A stretch of DNA of 64,000 nucleotides from Mrakia gelida (Eukaryota > Basidiomycota > Tremellomycetes > Cystofilobasidiales > Mrakiaceae), in assembly GCA_024345305.1 (NCBI GenBank), contig BRON01000001.1, forward strand, positions 1,674,001 through 1,738,000, written 5' to 3'. A program made the translations under genes and the position numbers. Positions 1 to 12,396 of the stretch are shown here, in pieces (within the stretch, counting starts at the first letter, position 1; every line of letters starts with the position of its first letter). Below the pieces are notes generated by a model. That model did not search any database. It was not told the DNA's origin and was given only the letters and a program-made list of their open reading frames with translations.

Positions 1-104
1 CGAGTGTCATTAGAGGAGAGAGAAACTAGCCTAAGAACCGAGAAATCAACAGAAGAAAAATGAGGACGAAAACTAAACCAAAACAACGAGGCCCCCTCCC
101 TCGT

Positions 105-3059
105 CTAGTACATCCCCCTCTTCGCATGAGCTTCTGGCTCCCTTCCCAACTCCAGCTCGCTCAACGTTCCGTTCGCACCCTCGCTCGCAGGGATAGAGGT
201 CCTGGATCGATTCGTGTCCATGTAGGAAAGCGAATCGGCAGTGCTGGCGTTCCCAGCTTCGAAATCGGCCTGCAGATCTTCGTCCGATCCTTTGGAGTCT
301 CGAGGGAGGTTGGACTTGTTGTTGTTGTGGGCGTTATTGGTTCCGGACATGGAGCGGAGGTTGAAGTTGTTGTTGCGATGGTCTGAAGAGGGAAGAGAGA
401 GCGAGGGAGGATGTGAGTCACTCTCGACGCGACGATTGGGGAAGATAGGTACAAGGAGAAGAGGGAACGAACCAGCAGAGGAGTAGTCGTCAGCTACGTG
501 ACGAGTCGTCGTGATTTGCACACCGGTGAGAGGGGCGGTGGGCCGAATGACGAGACTGAAGGCGACACGAGGGAAGAGGGAAGAGGCGGGTCAGTCGACG
601 CGGAGGGAGGAACTTAGGGAGGGAATGAGAGACTCAAGACGTACGAGTGTCGAGTGAAGATGAAGAGCACAGTGTTGAGGAAGCCACTAGAGGCCTCGAT
701 AGAAGCGGCCATCATGTTGACCTAAGAAGATCAAGGAGGGGAAGAGCGTCAGCGACGAAACCGACGAGCGAGCGAGAAGCGATCGTTCGAACTCACCCTT
801 CAGTCGACATAAACACCCGAAGAGAAGGGGTGAGTGAAGAAGAAGAGTCGAGCAGCGGCGATGGGGGTGATTACGACGATGCAGACGAGAGGGTAGAAGA
901 GCACTGCGATGGAAAGGATGACGGGACGTCAGCTATATCTTCGAGACGTCGAGAGGAAGATGGACTCACGCTTCTTGCAGATGGTGATGACCTATTTCCC
1001 GATACTCTCAACGTGGCTCACTGGAGAGAACGAACGCGAAGCCGCGACTGTCAGCGATCCAGAGCCGCGCGTGGGACCGAGCTTCACGACAACAACTCAC
1101 CACCTCCGACGGTCTTCCCTCCATGAGGAACGTTGGGGATGTTGCCTCCTCCGGAAGAAATCCTGGTCTCGGTGTGATGAGATGACTTCCCGGCCCAGTT
1201 CATGGAGATCCTTTCCAGATGAAGGGAGACAACCGAAACGAAGATCAGCCTCGAACGCGTCGCGGCGACAAGGTCCGACGGAGGAAGTGAGGAAGGCTGA
1301 ACTCACCTTCCGTTGGTGACGTGCAGACGACCGGAGAGTCTGAGGTAGATGATGACGTAGAGAACGAGGGAGATGACGGCGGCGGCGACGCACTGCGAAG
1401 GAGAGGAGACAGAAGACGGGTCAGGACGTGTCGGTGACGTTTCGATCGAAAGCGAGGAGGCTGGTACGTACGACGACCTCGGTGAGAAGGATGAAGTTCT
1501 CGGTGTTTTTTCCGTTTCCTGTGAAGGGGATGCAAGCGTCGTCAGTGAGCTGAGGGAGCGTCGAAGACGAAAGGGACGAGGGAGCTCTGGCACGACGAAG
1601 TTTGGAACAGAACTCACCTCCCATCCAGCACCACGTGTTTCCTGGCGAGTAGAAGCGATCCATGGGAAAGCCCTCGAAGTAGAAGGTGAGAGGTCCAGCA
1701 ATAACGACGACCTTGCGAGATGGACAGCCGGGTTCGAGCTTCAGTCGAGGTTCAGGGTACGTCGCCTCGGTGGAGGGAGAAACTCACGAAGATGAAGACC
1801 CATCCGAGAGAAAGAAGACCCCAGACCACCCTGCAAAGAAACAAAGCCAAGATCAGCGCTCTTCGCATCCCTCGGCGACGAGATCGAGCGCCGACTCGCT
1901 GAGATCGAGCTTCGAATCGCTCACCTCGTGTCGATTCGCAGGTTGAGGACGAGAACCGAGAAGGTGAGAACAGAGAGAAGCAGATTCCTGTACGAGACAG
2001 AGACAAAAGGGAAATGCCAAGGTCAGAAAGATGTAGAAGAGAGGAGGGAGAGGGAGCTTTTCGAAGGTCTCTGCTTCCGTTCGCGACTCGAATCACTCAC
2101 CAGACTCCCGCGCCCAAACTTCCGATCTGCTCTGCAACACCAGAGAACGAGCAAGTAATTCCCTGAAACATCATTCTCTGCACAGACCAGTGGATCATGA
2201 TGGTCCACGAGATACCGCCGCTGCGAGAAGGGAAGACGAGAAAGGAATCGAGGCCAGTCAGGTCGCGTCGACTCCTCTTCCCACCCACTCCGCCCGCTGC
2301 TCAGGTGGAAGCGAAGAGCGTTCTGCTGAATGGCCAAGGCTGGGTGACTCACAAGAGATCCGTGATGAACAGCTGCCGGATGAGGAAGGAAGGGCGCCGT
2401 CAGTCGAGCATTCGAGGATGACTGGCCACCTCGATGAACCACTTCGTCTCGCTCTCGAGGGCTCGAGACACGTGGAGAAGCGAAGCATGGACTCACAGAG
2501 AGAAGAACGATTCCGAGAGGGTTCCGGATGAAGAAGTTCGTCGCTGCCTTGCCGTCCGACGAGCCAGAAAAGTGCTTGTATCCGACGTATCCGAACAACG
2601 ACGCTATGCTCACAACGGAGAGTAGACCGCAGAGACCGGGAGCTAGGAGAGTGAGAGCTTGGGCTCGAGGGTAAGTGAATCTGATGGAGGGAGAAGAGGA
2701 GAGGGAGGGGGAAGAGAAGGGGAAGGGGAGGAGAAGGAGGGAGTCGTGAGGAGAGGGAGGAGGAAGGTCAGCTCTCGCAATCCTGCAAGAACGGGAAGGA
2801 GAAAGGAAGAGGAGACGAACGAGAGGGATCCTAAGTTCGCCGTGATATCGATTCCCGCTGTAAGATGGGAAGGGGTATCAGCAGGAGAAGAGGCCACACG
2901 AGGGAAAGGGAACGAGCTTCGTCGACGACGACAGGCTGCTGTCCTCCCCCGACTCCCGACTTCAAGGACTCAACTGATGTTCTGAAAGCCTGTTCCGTAT
3001 CCAGCGGGAATTGTAGCGTTAATTTCCCCGGACGGGTCGTACTTGAAGGAGGGAGACAT
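105..3059 (-). CDS. Seven-transmembrane receptor, Git3/cAMP-receptor-like GPCR
   Basis: Multi-exon gene read on the minus strand. The chosen ATG at 3059 opens a short N-terminus with N-glycosylation sequons (NAT, and NIT across the first splice). Exons then encode seven hydrophobic segments: PGLCGLLSVVSIASLFGY (TM1), LGIVLLSLFITDL (TM2), VWNLLLSVLTFSVLVLNL (TM3), WGLLSLGWVFIFVVVIAG (TM4), VVCVAAAVISLVLYVIIYL (TM5), FYPLVCIVVITPIAAARL (TM6) and a last one near 650-720. Cysteines after TM2 (QGITC) and in the second outer loop (TWCWMG) could form the usual disulphide. A polar tail rich in Ser, Asn and Asp ends at 105. Family knowledge: such fungal receptors sit in the plasma membrane and signal nutrients through G-alpha/cAMP. 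Specific ligand unknown. The donor between TM6 and TM7 (about 790-850) is not canonical in my reading. Identity as a GPCR is fairly secure; the subfamily is inferred. Confidence 0.75.
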
Positions 3060-4237
3060 CCGATTGAAGAAGGAGAGCGAGAAGGAGGGAGGGAGGAAGG
3101 GGAGCCGGGGGAGGGAGGTGGTTGATGGAGAACCCAGAGTGCGAAGCAGCTTTTCCGCCTCCTTCCCCTGACCAAGGACCACGCGTTCACCGACCCCTCG
3201 AGAAAGAATAGTCAGCGCTGCAAGGAGGGCCGGGAGAGGTGACTGGAGGAGGGGCGTCGGCGGAACGAGGAAGGAGGTGGAAGAGCGTCCGAGTGCCGAC
3301 CGAAGTTGAGGCTAAAACGTTCAGCCCTCGAGATCCGTTCAATCAGCTTGGACTGTGTTGGAACGAAGAGGAGTCAGAACAAGCGATTAAGCCTTAGCTC
3401 GATTAAAACAGGTTCCGGGAAGGTCGTGGATGAGCGAAGGAAGGAAGGGCGGGAGGAAGGAGGAAGCCGTCGAGCTCGAGCTCAACTGCCTCGAGCGCAG
3501 CTTTGAACCAAGCAAGAGACAGAGCGTCGCAGTTGACTCTTTCCCCCCTGAGCGGGTCGCTGAAGGAATCATCTTCAAATGCAGCTCTCGGTAAGAAACC
3601 TCCGTTCAAAGGGAACGAGCGTGCGGCTCGTCTGCGTTGCGCCGACCTCGACCTCTTGTCCTTTTGACGTCGCTCGCTCGCTCTCCAACAATCTGCTCGC
3701 TCCTCTCAAATCAAGCATGGCAGCAAACTTGGAGTTTTAGGGTTGGTTCGATCAGCTTCCGAGACGTCGTACCCACATCTTTCGTCCTTCGCTCAGACCT
3801 GACGACCAAAACGCGTCGTCAAGCAGCAGCGTTCGTCTTCTCGCCGCCTCTTCCGCTTTGCTTTGCTTCGCTGTGTCAAACCACCCCTCCCAAGATCCCA
3901 CTACGTCACTACTCCACAGGCTTGAAACCCTCTTCTCTCAATTTCGGCTCTGGGAAGCGTTGAGAACGAGGGCTTCTCGCGACGCGTTCGTTTTCCCTAG
4001 GATCTTTTTACGCACGCCTTCTCACGACTCCTTCGACATCTCGTCACCGTCGTGTACACATATGGAGATGGGAGGGTCCAGCACCGGCAGAGTCCGTTTT
4101 CGTCTAGTGAAGAGAAAGGATTTCGGCAAAAAGATCGTCGCAAGCCAAGGGACGGTGTCTCAGCTTCGGACTTGGGGAGTCACCTCCTTCGCTCTTCTCT
4201 TCTTCTCGTTCTCTCCCCAACACCCACCATCTCCACC
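3060..4237. other. Divergent intergenic region
   Basis: Lies between the start of the receptor gene (minus strand) and the start of the GPI-anchored protein gene (plus strand), so it should hold both promoters. The first 600 bases are purine-rich on the plus strand. I see no convincing coding frame and no RNA gene. Confidence 0.5.
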
Positions 4238-5218
4238 ATGCTTTCCTTGACTTCCCTCTTCGTCACTCTCACTTCAGCTCTCGCTGTCTCAGCAGGTTCG
4301 TCTTTTGTTCACTCGCTTCACCGTTCTCCGTCCGTGTGCCCGAGCTGACCTCTTTTCCTCGCTCTCTCTCCTCATCCTCGCTCGCCCCACGTTCCCTCTT
4401 CAGCTGTGCTCCCTGACACCTCTCCAGCCTACCATGTCGTCTCTCTTCTTCGTCGTCAATCCACCACCTTCGGAGGAATCGCCATCCCCGCCGTGTGCGA
4501 GGTCGGATGTGCGTCGACTTCGCCAATTTACGACTCCTGCCTCGCCAACGACGTCGATGGATGCCTCAAAGTCTGCGCTGAAGGCATGCTCGACGAGTTC
4601 TTTGGCTGCCTGAACTGCCTCTTCGGTGAGTCCTCTCTCGGAGTTCAAGTGGCAAGACAACGAGGAAAACTGATCCGACGTCTTTGCTTTGCGATGATCT
4701 ACTCAGTCAACGAGGACGCAGGTTCGATCACAGCATCCCAGTACCGAACTGGTGTCAATCAGGTCAACACTATCGTGAGCTCCCTCTCAGCTGAACTTCG
4801 AGCTACTGTTGGTGCACATCTGCGTTGCTCACGACGCCTTTCTTTCTTTCCCTCGTCAGGTCACCGGTTGCTCAGCCAGAGGATTTAACTTCCCTCCCAC
4901 TGTCGAGATTGTCGGATACGACCAGTAAGTTCGCCGGTTCCTTGAATTCCGCGTGCGTTTTCTGAAAGCTCGAACTGACTTCGTTCTCGACGCGTCGTCG
5001 TTTCTTTTCCGTTCAGGCTCGGCTCAAACTACACCTCTGGCAGCACGCCCTCGGCCACTGGAACTGGAGCCACCGTCACTGGAACCGAAACCGTCCAAGC
5101 TCCGGCTGAGACCAGCGTTGCTGCTGGAGGAAACACTGGAGCTGGCTTCAAGACTCGCGACGTGGGATCCGGCGCTCTCGCCGTCGCTTTCGTTTCCCTC
5201 GCGACTCTCTTGCTCTAG
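4238..5218 (+). CDS. Small cysteine-rich secreted protein, probably GPI-anchored
   Basis: The first exon is a signal peptide (MLSLTSLFVTLTSALAVSA). The mature part carries spaced cysteines (CEVGC, DSC, DGCLKVC, FGCLNC, then TGC). A Ser/Thr/Gly/Ala-rich stalk follows, and a hydrophobic C-terminus (ALAVAFVSLATLLL) ends at the stop, as in GPI-anchored proteins. Introns have clear GT donors and CAG acceptors: one right after the signal peptide, then at about 4625-4705, 4774-4859 and 4925-5016. The result is roughly 210 residues. No enzyme motif is seen. The layout fits a fungal cell-wall or surface protein; function is unknown. Confidence 0.75.
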
Positions 5219-5829
5219 ATTGATTCGCTCTCAGCCTCGCTCCCTTCTCTACTAGTATAGAACCTCGTCTCAGTGTATCTATCTTCTCTATTCACGAGCC
5301 CTAACCCATCGTCGCCCTTTGCTGTATCTATCTCTCCGCTCCTCTCGTTCGTTTCATGATTTTTTTTCGCTTCTCTCCGTTCTCGAGTGCGACTTGGTGC
5401 GACCGAGCTCTTCCTTGCCCTCCCGCTTTCCTCTTCGCAAGTCAACGGCCGTCTGGACTCTGGTGAAAAGTCTGACACGAGAGGGTGATGACTGTCGATG
5501 CTGAGCTGATCGAGTGCACGACTCGACGCGTCCCACCTTCGTTCGTCTGTCCTCCTCTCGTTTCCCTCAAACGCAGAGATAAAGGTGGCTGAATCCTCCT
5601 CTTCGGATCAGATACGTTCCTACCGGTCCAGGCTCATCGATCTCCAATTGAAAGCAGGAAGATCGCAAGGCAAGGTCAGCGCGAGACGACGAGATCCCCG
5701 AGGCCTCGCTCTTCTTCGTTTCTCACACCACCCACTTCCCTCTTACGCGAAACATCTTCCCAACCCTTTCCGGTTCTCTCTTGCTCGTCATGTCCCTCCA
5801 ACGTCCACCTCCACCTCTCAATACCTTCG
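5219..5829 (+). other. Promoter and 5' leader of the SREBP-like gene
   Basis: Tandem intergenic stretch after the GPI-protein gene. The last part is the probable 5' leader of the SREBP gene and contains a short upstream ORF (listed separately). One GACGCGTC palindrome is at 5525. No other gene is seen. Confidence 0.5.
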
Positions 5830-5837
5830 ATGTATAG
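5790..5837 (+). promoter_or_regulatory. Upstream ORF overlapping the SREBP-like start codon
   Basis: An ATG at 5790 opens a 15-codon reading frame (MSLQRPPPPLNTFDV, then TAG at 5835-5837). The main ATG at 5830 lies inside it in another frame, so ribosomes that initiate here would pass the main start. This arrangement commonly lowers translation of the downstream ORF. Transcription start is unknown, so inclusion in the mRNA is inferred. Confidence 0.45.
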
Positions 5838-8800
5838 CGAATTCGAAGCGTTCCTACGGAACCAGGAAAGCGCTACTCCTCTTCCTCCTCCTCCTCCCTT
5901 CGACTTTGGATCTACTCCCTCGACGCCTTCGCTCTTCGCCTTCCCGTCAAGTTTCCCCTCAGGATCCCCTCAGGCTGGTTCGTCCTCCGCCTCGCAGGAC
6001 TCGCCTCCCTCTTCCGCTGGGATCCCAACGGAGGACGAGATCTTCTGCATCCTCAACGGGTTTTGCAACGATCCGACGGCGGAGGGAGCCTTGAGAGGAG
6101 GAGGAACGAACGGCTTTGGAGGGATGGATCACGATCTCGCTATGGTGTCGACGGAAAGAGGAAGATCAGCTGCCCTCGAAGGGTCGAGTGAGCGCTCAAA
6201 GTGAGTCGTCTGTGCCGGAAGGGAAGGGGAGAAGACGAAGGGAGAAGGATCGAGCTGACCTTCATGCTCGCTCCTCGTCTTCTTTTTCGCAGGCCAGCAC
6301 CCACAGAGTTCCTAGATCTCGACCCTTTCTTCCAGTTTGGAGCTCCTACGCCTGCCGCCTCTTCTTTGTCGGCCCCGAATCAAAGCTTCCAGCAGCCTCA
6401 TCACCTCCCGTTTGACTCGAGCGCTTCCTCGTCCAGTGAGCTCTTCCCTCCCTTCATCCCTCCGTCCCTCCCTGTCTCTTCGCTCTTGCGATAGAACCAG
6501 CACTGACGCTACCTCGAAAACCACCAGCTCCTCTTGCCGGAATCATCCCCATCCCCTCATTCCTTCTATCCTCCTACAAATCTCAGAAACCTTCCTACTA
6601 CGCCCACCTCGATCCTCTCTTCGCCAACACCCCATCCTGCCCTCCCTCCTTCTCTCCTCGTCCATTGGTTCACTCCCACCACTCCTCCTCGAGCTCCAGC
6701 ACCAACAACGACGCTACCAACGATGCCCTCGCCGCGCTCTTCCCTCCTCGTCGCGAACCTACTCCCCTTCCCACCACCTCGTCCAACGCGCCTTCGACCA
6801 AACGGAAAGCCACATCCGCTGCCTACAAGCCCACCAAAGCTAACGGAGGAAAGAAGAAGGGTCCTACGGATCACAACATCATCGAGAGGAAGTACAGAGA
6901 CTCGGTCAACCTGGGGTTCGCTCAGCTTCGAGATTCCGTACCCGTTCTTCGAGTTCTCTTGTTCGTCGTTTTCTTTTCCTTTTGTCTGCCTCTCTTCCCA
7001 GGATCTCAACTGACTTCGACCCTTTTTTCACCTTTCCCTTCGCCAACAGCGGTACCACCACTCCCGCTACTCTCGCCATGGACACTCCTTGTCCGGTCAC
7101 TGGGCTCATTGACGGGCTCGAGGAGGAGACGAAGCAAGGCAAGGCGACAGTCCTCGGAGCTGCTCGAGACTACGTCGACTTTCTCCAGGAGCAGAGGTCG
7201 AAACAGGCTAGGCATATCGCGTTCCTCGAGTCGAGGATGTCAGAGTCGCAGAAGCAGATCTTGAGGAACGTGAGTTCGAACTTTCCCTCTCTGTGACGCG
7301 TCTTTCGTTCGGTCTTCCATTCGACTTCGTTCCCCCAAGCTTTTCCTGACCTTTATTCCACTCCCCTGTACCTTCGTCCCATCCACCGCTAGGCCTTCGA
7401 AGCCTCGGAACGTCAACATCAACCTCAACCCCAACGGTCCTACGCGTCCTCCTCGTCGTCCGACCTCGCCTCCCCTTCCTCTTCCACCTCCACCTCCAAC
7501 TCTGCTCCTCCTCCTCGAAAACGAACCAGGTCGACCAAGGAGACCACGTCGGACAACTACGCTTCGGACGGAGGCAAGGTCCTCCTCGGAGTCTTTGCGT
7601 CGTTCTCGCTCTTCGGCGGAGCACAGTTTGCCTCGAAGACCTCGAGAGAGGAGGTCGTCGAGGGAGGAAAGGTTTTGGGAATGACGAAGAGAGCTGTTGG
7701 CAGAGCTGATGGATGGGGATGGAGCTGGAAGGTCGTGCTGGGGCTGTTGGTGTGCCTGCTCGTGCTGCCTTCAATGAGGAGGTTGATGGTTGGGATGTTG
7801 AGGAGGTGGAGTGGGAACAAGGGAAGGATCAGCGAAGAGGAGAAGGTTCAGAAGCTGGAAGAGGCTCTTGGGGAGGAGGATGCTGATGTCGAGGAGCTGA
7901 GGAGGGAACTGGGAGCTCCGAGGGGGGTGGGGGCGTTGATGGGAGGAATCATCGCGGAGTGGTCGACGGGTCTCGCTGGGAAGCTGTTCCGAACTCGAGG
8001 AGGCGGGGATCTGGTCGATGTCGAGAGGAGATGCTGGGAGAGGGTAGCTGAGACCCAGATGCGTCTTCGTGAGTCAAGTCGTTCTCTCTTCTACATCGCG
8101 ACGACGAGAGCTCGCGTTCTGACTTCGTCTCGTCTCGTCTCCTCCCTCCGACAGCCACCGACTTCAAGTCCTACCTCACATCCCTCTACACCTACTTTCG
8201 CCTATCCAACCTATCCTCTTCCAACTCTACACCCTCTTCAAGACCCCTGGCTCTTCTCTCCCTCCTCTCCGTCTCCCTCGCCGGCGGAGACCTCAACCCA
8301 ACCTCCTCCTCCCTCTGGACCTCAGCCCGCGCCGCTCTCCCCTCCTCCCCCTCCGGACCCGAAGATCGAACCATGGCTGAGATCCTCGAACTCAACCTCG
8401 CCGACGTCCTCTCCATCTCTCCCCAAATCTTCACCTCAACCTCCGCTCCCCTCGAATCCATCGCCTCCTCCCTCGTCCTTCGAGACATCCTCCACGTCTG
8501 GCAAACCCTCTTCTCCTCCTTCGCCCCTCTTCCCTCCACTCAAGCATCTTCCTCCTCCCTCCCACTCATCGACGTCATCGCTACTCCTCCCATCCTCGCC
8601 GACTCATTCAAGCAGGCTCTTCTTTCCAGCGAGATCGCTTCCCTCGTCGCGTCGACAACCCCCGGATCGGAAGCTCACGAGCTCGCGTTGGTCTGCTCGG
8701 GAGGATGGTCCCTACTCACCAAAGACGACGAAGGAGTCCAGTGGTCCGTTGGCCGGCTCGTGGGACAAGGGATTCGATCGAACCTGGGCGAAGGAGGGAA

Positions 8801-9188
8801 GGCTCTGCTCGCCGTTGTGGGAGGAGGACTCGAGACGTTGACGGACGACGAACTCCCTTCCTCCTCGCCTTCGTCGGATTCCAACCACCATCCCATCATC
8901 CAGCAGATCAACGCCATTTCCTCTTTCCTCATCACCTACCACTCCTTCATTTACTCTCTGCCCCGTTCCCTCTCCTTCCACTGCAAGAGCACCAACGCTC
9001 AAGGCATCCTCCCTCGGACGCTCGAGCTGAGAGCTCTCCTCAACTCGCCGGAACTCGATTCGAACGGGGGGTTGGCGATCGACGAGGATGCGAAGGAGAG
9101 GTTTGTGGACGGGCTCTACGGGCTCGGGAGGTGGAGTGTTGGGTGGAGGGATCTCGCGGAGGAGGATTCGGGGTACAGTTCGGAGTGA
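5830..9188 (+). CDS. SREBP/Sre1-type membrane-bound bHLH transcription factor
   Basis: Exons joined at clear splice sites give a Pro/Ser-rich acidic N-terminus, then a bHLH basic region with the SREBP-specific tyrosine (HNIIERKYRDSVN, about 6872-6912). A long loop is interrupted by an intron, and helix 2 reads ATVLGAARDYVDFLQEQR (about 7145-7198). After a Ser-rich linker come two hydrophobic segments, VLLGVFASFSLFGGAQFA (about 7580) and WKVVLGLLVCLLVLPSM (about 7727). A long C-terminal half resembles the DUF2014 tail of fungal SREBPs, ending DLAEEDSGYSSE. Family knowledge: the ER-anchored precursor is cleaved, and the N-terminal part enters the nucleus to induce sterol and low-oxygen genes. 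The final 8160-9188 exon is a single long open frame. The start is the first in-frame ATG; an overlapping uORF precedes it. Confidence 0.88.
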
Positions 9189-9514
9189 GACGAGGCATCG
9201 TGAATTTGCTTTTGGTTTCTGCTGCTTCTCCTTCGTTTCGGTTGTCTTTACTCTATATACTCTCTGTTTCATTCCTCGTTCATCCCATCTGATGGTCCGA
9301 CAACCTCTCAATTCAAGCTCATGGGAAAGAACGAAAGAGATGAACGATTGAGACCGACACGCGAGCTGTCTTCCTCCCCTTCTCCTTCCTCCTCGCTCGC
9401 AGAGACAGCTCCTTTTCCATCTTCAGCATCATGCAAGACTTCCGTTATCAAACATAAATGAGAAACGAGATCAAGATGAGAGTCTATCTATCCAGAACGA
9501 GTCGTCCCCGTCGT
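9189..9514. other. Convergent 3' intergenic region
   Basis: Short stretch between the stop codons of the SREBP-like gene (plus strand) and the oxidoreductase gene (minus strand). It should hold the two 3' UTRs. No coding frame or RNA gene is seen. Confidence 0.5.
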
Positions 9515-11545
9515 TCAAAGGTTGATCCTCCTTCCCTCCCTCGAACTAAGACCAGCAGCCTCAACGACCTCGATAACGAGGGCTGCCTGTTCGGGAGTGA
9601 CGATGAGATGAGAAGGGTTCTTGGTTTGAATAGCCTGGAGGAAGAGAAAGAACGTAAAATGAGCGAGTCAGCTTGAGCTTCGAGCGCACGCACAGAACTC
9701 CCCGGCGTTCGACGAACGAAAAGTCGAGGTCTGAAGCTATGGGAAGGGGAAACAAAAGGACTCACCTCGGCGACGTTCTTGAACCAAGATCCATACGATC
9801 CTGGAAGGGACTCGACCCTGCACGACACGAGCGAGCGACGAAGAGGACGGAAACGAGTCAGAGTTTTCGTTCGACGCGTAAAAGATCAGAGCCGCAGAAA
9901 TCAGAGGCCGACTCACTTCTTCCCCTCAGGACTCTCCTTGTTGTAGAGTGTTCCCCAAAGATCCTCAGGCTCTCGTCCCCAAGCGTCGCTTCCGTCCTTG
10001 GGCGAGATGGCTCCCTCGACGACGGGTCCCTTCCAGTTCCCGCTGGCGATGAGCTGAGCTTCTTGGACGTCCGTTCCGTACTTGACGAAGGCGGCTTCGG
10101 TTCCTGTGAGGGATCGAGGAAGAACGAGTGGGGGTTGAGAGGGAGGCGAAGGGAAGGAAGAGAGAGAAAGGGAGAGAGAGAGGCGACGAACCTTTGATGG
10201 AGAATCGAAGTTGAGGCGAGAGGAGCGAGAGGGTTGAGCCTGAGCAGGTGACGAGGAGAGGGATCTTTCGACCTGGGATGGAGGTGGCGGGATATTTGAC
10301 TGAGTGGGGAAGGAAGGAAGAACGAAGAGGACGGTGAGTTTCGACGCGTCGCGAATCGAGTCGAGGTCGACGCGAAGAGAATAAAGTCGGGTTTCAGCTC
10401 ACGCTGAATGGTGAAGGAGTCGGCAACATCGGGATCTCCGAGGGCTCGAGAGTTTCGAACCAGACCTGTGACGGACTCGGGTCGACCGAAGAGCCAGAGA
10501 GCTTGGTCGAGCTGGAGGGAAGGAAGAGGCGAAGAAAGGGTTTCGTGTCAGGTCTTCTCCCTCCCTCTTCCTCCTCCATGACAAGGCTCGGCGATAGAGA
10601 AAGCGAGGTTGCAAGCTCACAAGATGAGATCCCAAATCGTACTCAGCCCCAACACCAGGAGCCTTGGTCTCCTTCCAAGCTCGAGGTCCAACAGCCAGCT
10701 CGTATCTGAATCGATCGAAGTGGGACTGGAAGAGTCGAAAGCAAGCGAACGAGTCAGCTGGAACAGGAGGATCTGGAGCAGAACAGAGACGCATTGCTCA
10801 CCTCGAACTCGCTGAGGTCTCCGAGGGTTCCCTTGTCGAGAAGGGACTTGACGGTGAGCATATCCGAATCCCATCGTCGGTTCTGGTAGGTCGCGAGGAC
10901 GAGGTTCTTGGATTTGGCGATGGCGATGAGCTCCTGGGCCTCAGCGAACGTGGGAGTCAAAGGCTTCTCGATGATGACTGTAAGAGGCAGACAGTGAGTA
11001 AAATTCGAAGTGAGTTAGACGCGGGAGAGGAAGGAGAGGACGAGAAGAACCGGGACGGAGGGGAGATGGGAAGCGACCGAGCTCACCATGCTTTCCGGCG
11101 TTCAAGATGGCCTGAAGGAAGGGAGAGAAACGAGGTCAGGGTGATCTCTTTGACTAGATACGAGCCTGGAGATCCTTCTTGACTGACCTTTGAGAAGTCA
11201 AAATGAGTTGCGTTGATGGAAGTGACGAAAACAGCGTCGACGTCCTCGTCGTTGAGAACCTCGTCCAAAGTGGTGACGACCTTGACTCCCGGGAAGAACT
11301 TGCGAGCATCCGAAGCTTGAGGGGTAGCTTTTCGCTCGAGGATGGAGTGAAGCTTGAAGTGGTCTGGGAGGGAGAGGATGAAGGGGATGTGGAAGACGCT
11401 GAAGAGGAAGAAGAAGGCGCAAGAAGGAGGGAAGGAAGGGAAACGGGTCAGCTTGAGCTTCGAAGGGAACGAACGAGCGACGAGCGACTCACGTTGCCGA
11501 CATTCCAATTCCGATAACGGCTACTCGAATGGGCGAAGGAGACAT
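9515..11545 (-). CDS. Gfo/Idh/MocA-family NAD(P)-dependent oxidoreductase
   Basis: The start ATG at 11545 opens a Rossmann fold, IRVAVIGIGMSA, with the GxGxxA dinucleotide-binding loop split by the first intron. The next exons read FHIPFILSLPDHFKLHSILE and DAVFVTSINATHFDF, then the family hallmark IEKPLTPTFAEAQELI (around 10945-11095), which carries the conserved EKP. A substrate-domain part follows (YQNRRWDSDMLTVKSLL; GAEYDLGSHLLDQALWLFG). The end is ALVIEVVEAAGLSSREGRR and a TGA at 9515. The estimated length, about 370-400 residues, matches the family. Such enzymes oxidise or reduce sugars, inositols or diols; the substrate cannot be read from sequence. At least seven introns with CTGAC branch points are visible on the minus strand. 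Confidence 0.85.
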
Positions 11546-12396
11546 GGCTTGAAGTGGATAAAGGGGGGAGGAGGAGACGGTGGCAGATGGTGGGAGTCAG
11601 AAAGACAGAAGAGCGAGGGCTCGGTTCCTTCGTCTTCGCTGCCGCCGGGCTAAAAGGGCCTCCACTTCTCCGCTTCCCTCCCCTTCTCTAAACTTTTTTT
11701 TCCCCATCCTTCCATCGGCGAGTTACATCCTCAAACGAAACCGCCGGCCAAAAAGGTGTATACAAAGAAGGGAGGGGGGAGGGAAAGAACGAACGCCTTC
11801 AACTGAACCTTTGGACGAGCTCACCTTCCTTCCCTCCGACGTCCATCCTCTCATTTCAACAGCCAAACCCGACCTTGTTCGCCTTCGAGACGGAGGACAC
11901 CGTCTACGGGCTCTTGCTTCCTGCTCGAAGGCTACCAGATCGACTGGGACCTCCTCGACGAGCTGGCTGAAGCAGAAGAAGGAGAGGGATGGAACTCGTC
12001 GACCTTCGCTTCCCTCCCTCGTCCTCCTTCCCTGGATCTTTTCCCTGGCCGTTCGACGCTGCATCCGACCCTCTCGTGTCTTCTCAGCTGACTGGAATGT
12101 GCCTTGTCCATGCAGGAGCTCTCGCAGAACAACGGTTCGGTTGGATCGGACACGACTCGCATCTTCCTTCGTCGAGCTCGACGTCTCATCTCTTCAGCCT
12201 CTCCTTCCCTTCTTTCCCCTCTTTCTCTCTTGACGAGGATGCGGGATCGAGGTCTGCTGCTCCTGAAACGAACAGGGGTGATCTTGTGATGTGCAACCTT
12301 TTCGCCGTGATCAAAACTGACCTTCGGCTTCGTCCTTCTTCCTCCGACCACCACAACCCCCTCCTCAACCTCATTCGAACTTAACTCACTCCCAAA
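11546..12396 (+). other. Intergenic region with weak plus-strand coding signal
   Basis: The left part is the promoter of the oxidoreductase. Between about 11940 and 12300 a few fragments look protein-like (for example YQIDWDLLDELAEAEE near 11934), and intron-like CTGAC...CAG ends occur near 12088-12116 and 12328-12402. I could not join them into an open frame. They may be 5' exons of the small gene that follows, or decayed sequence. Confidence 0.3.
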
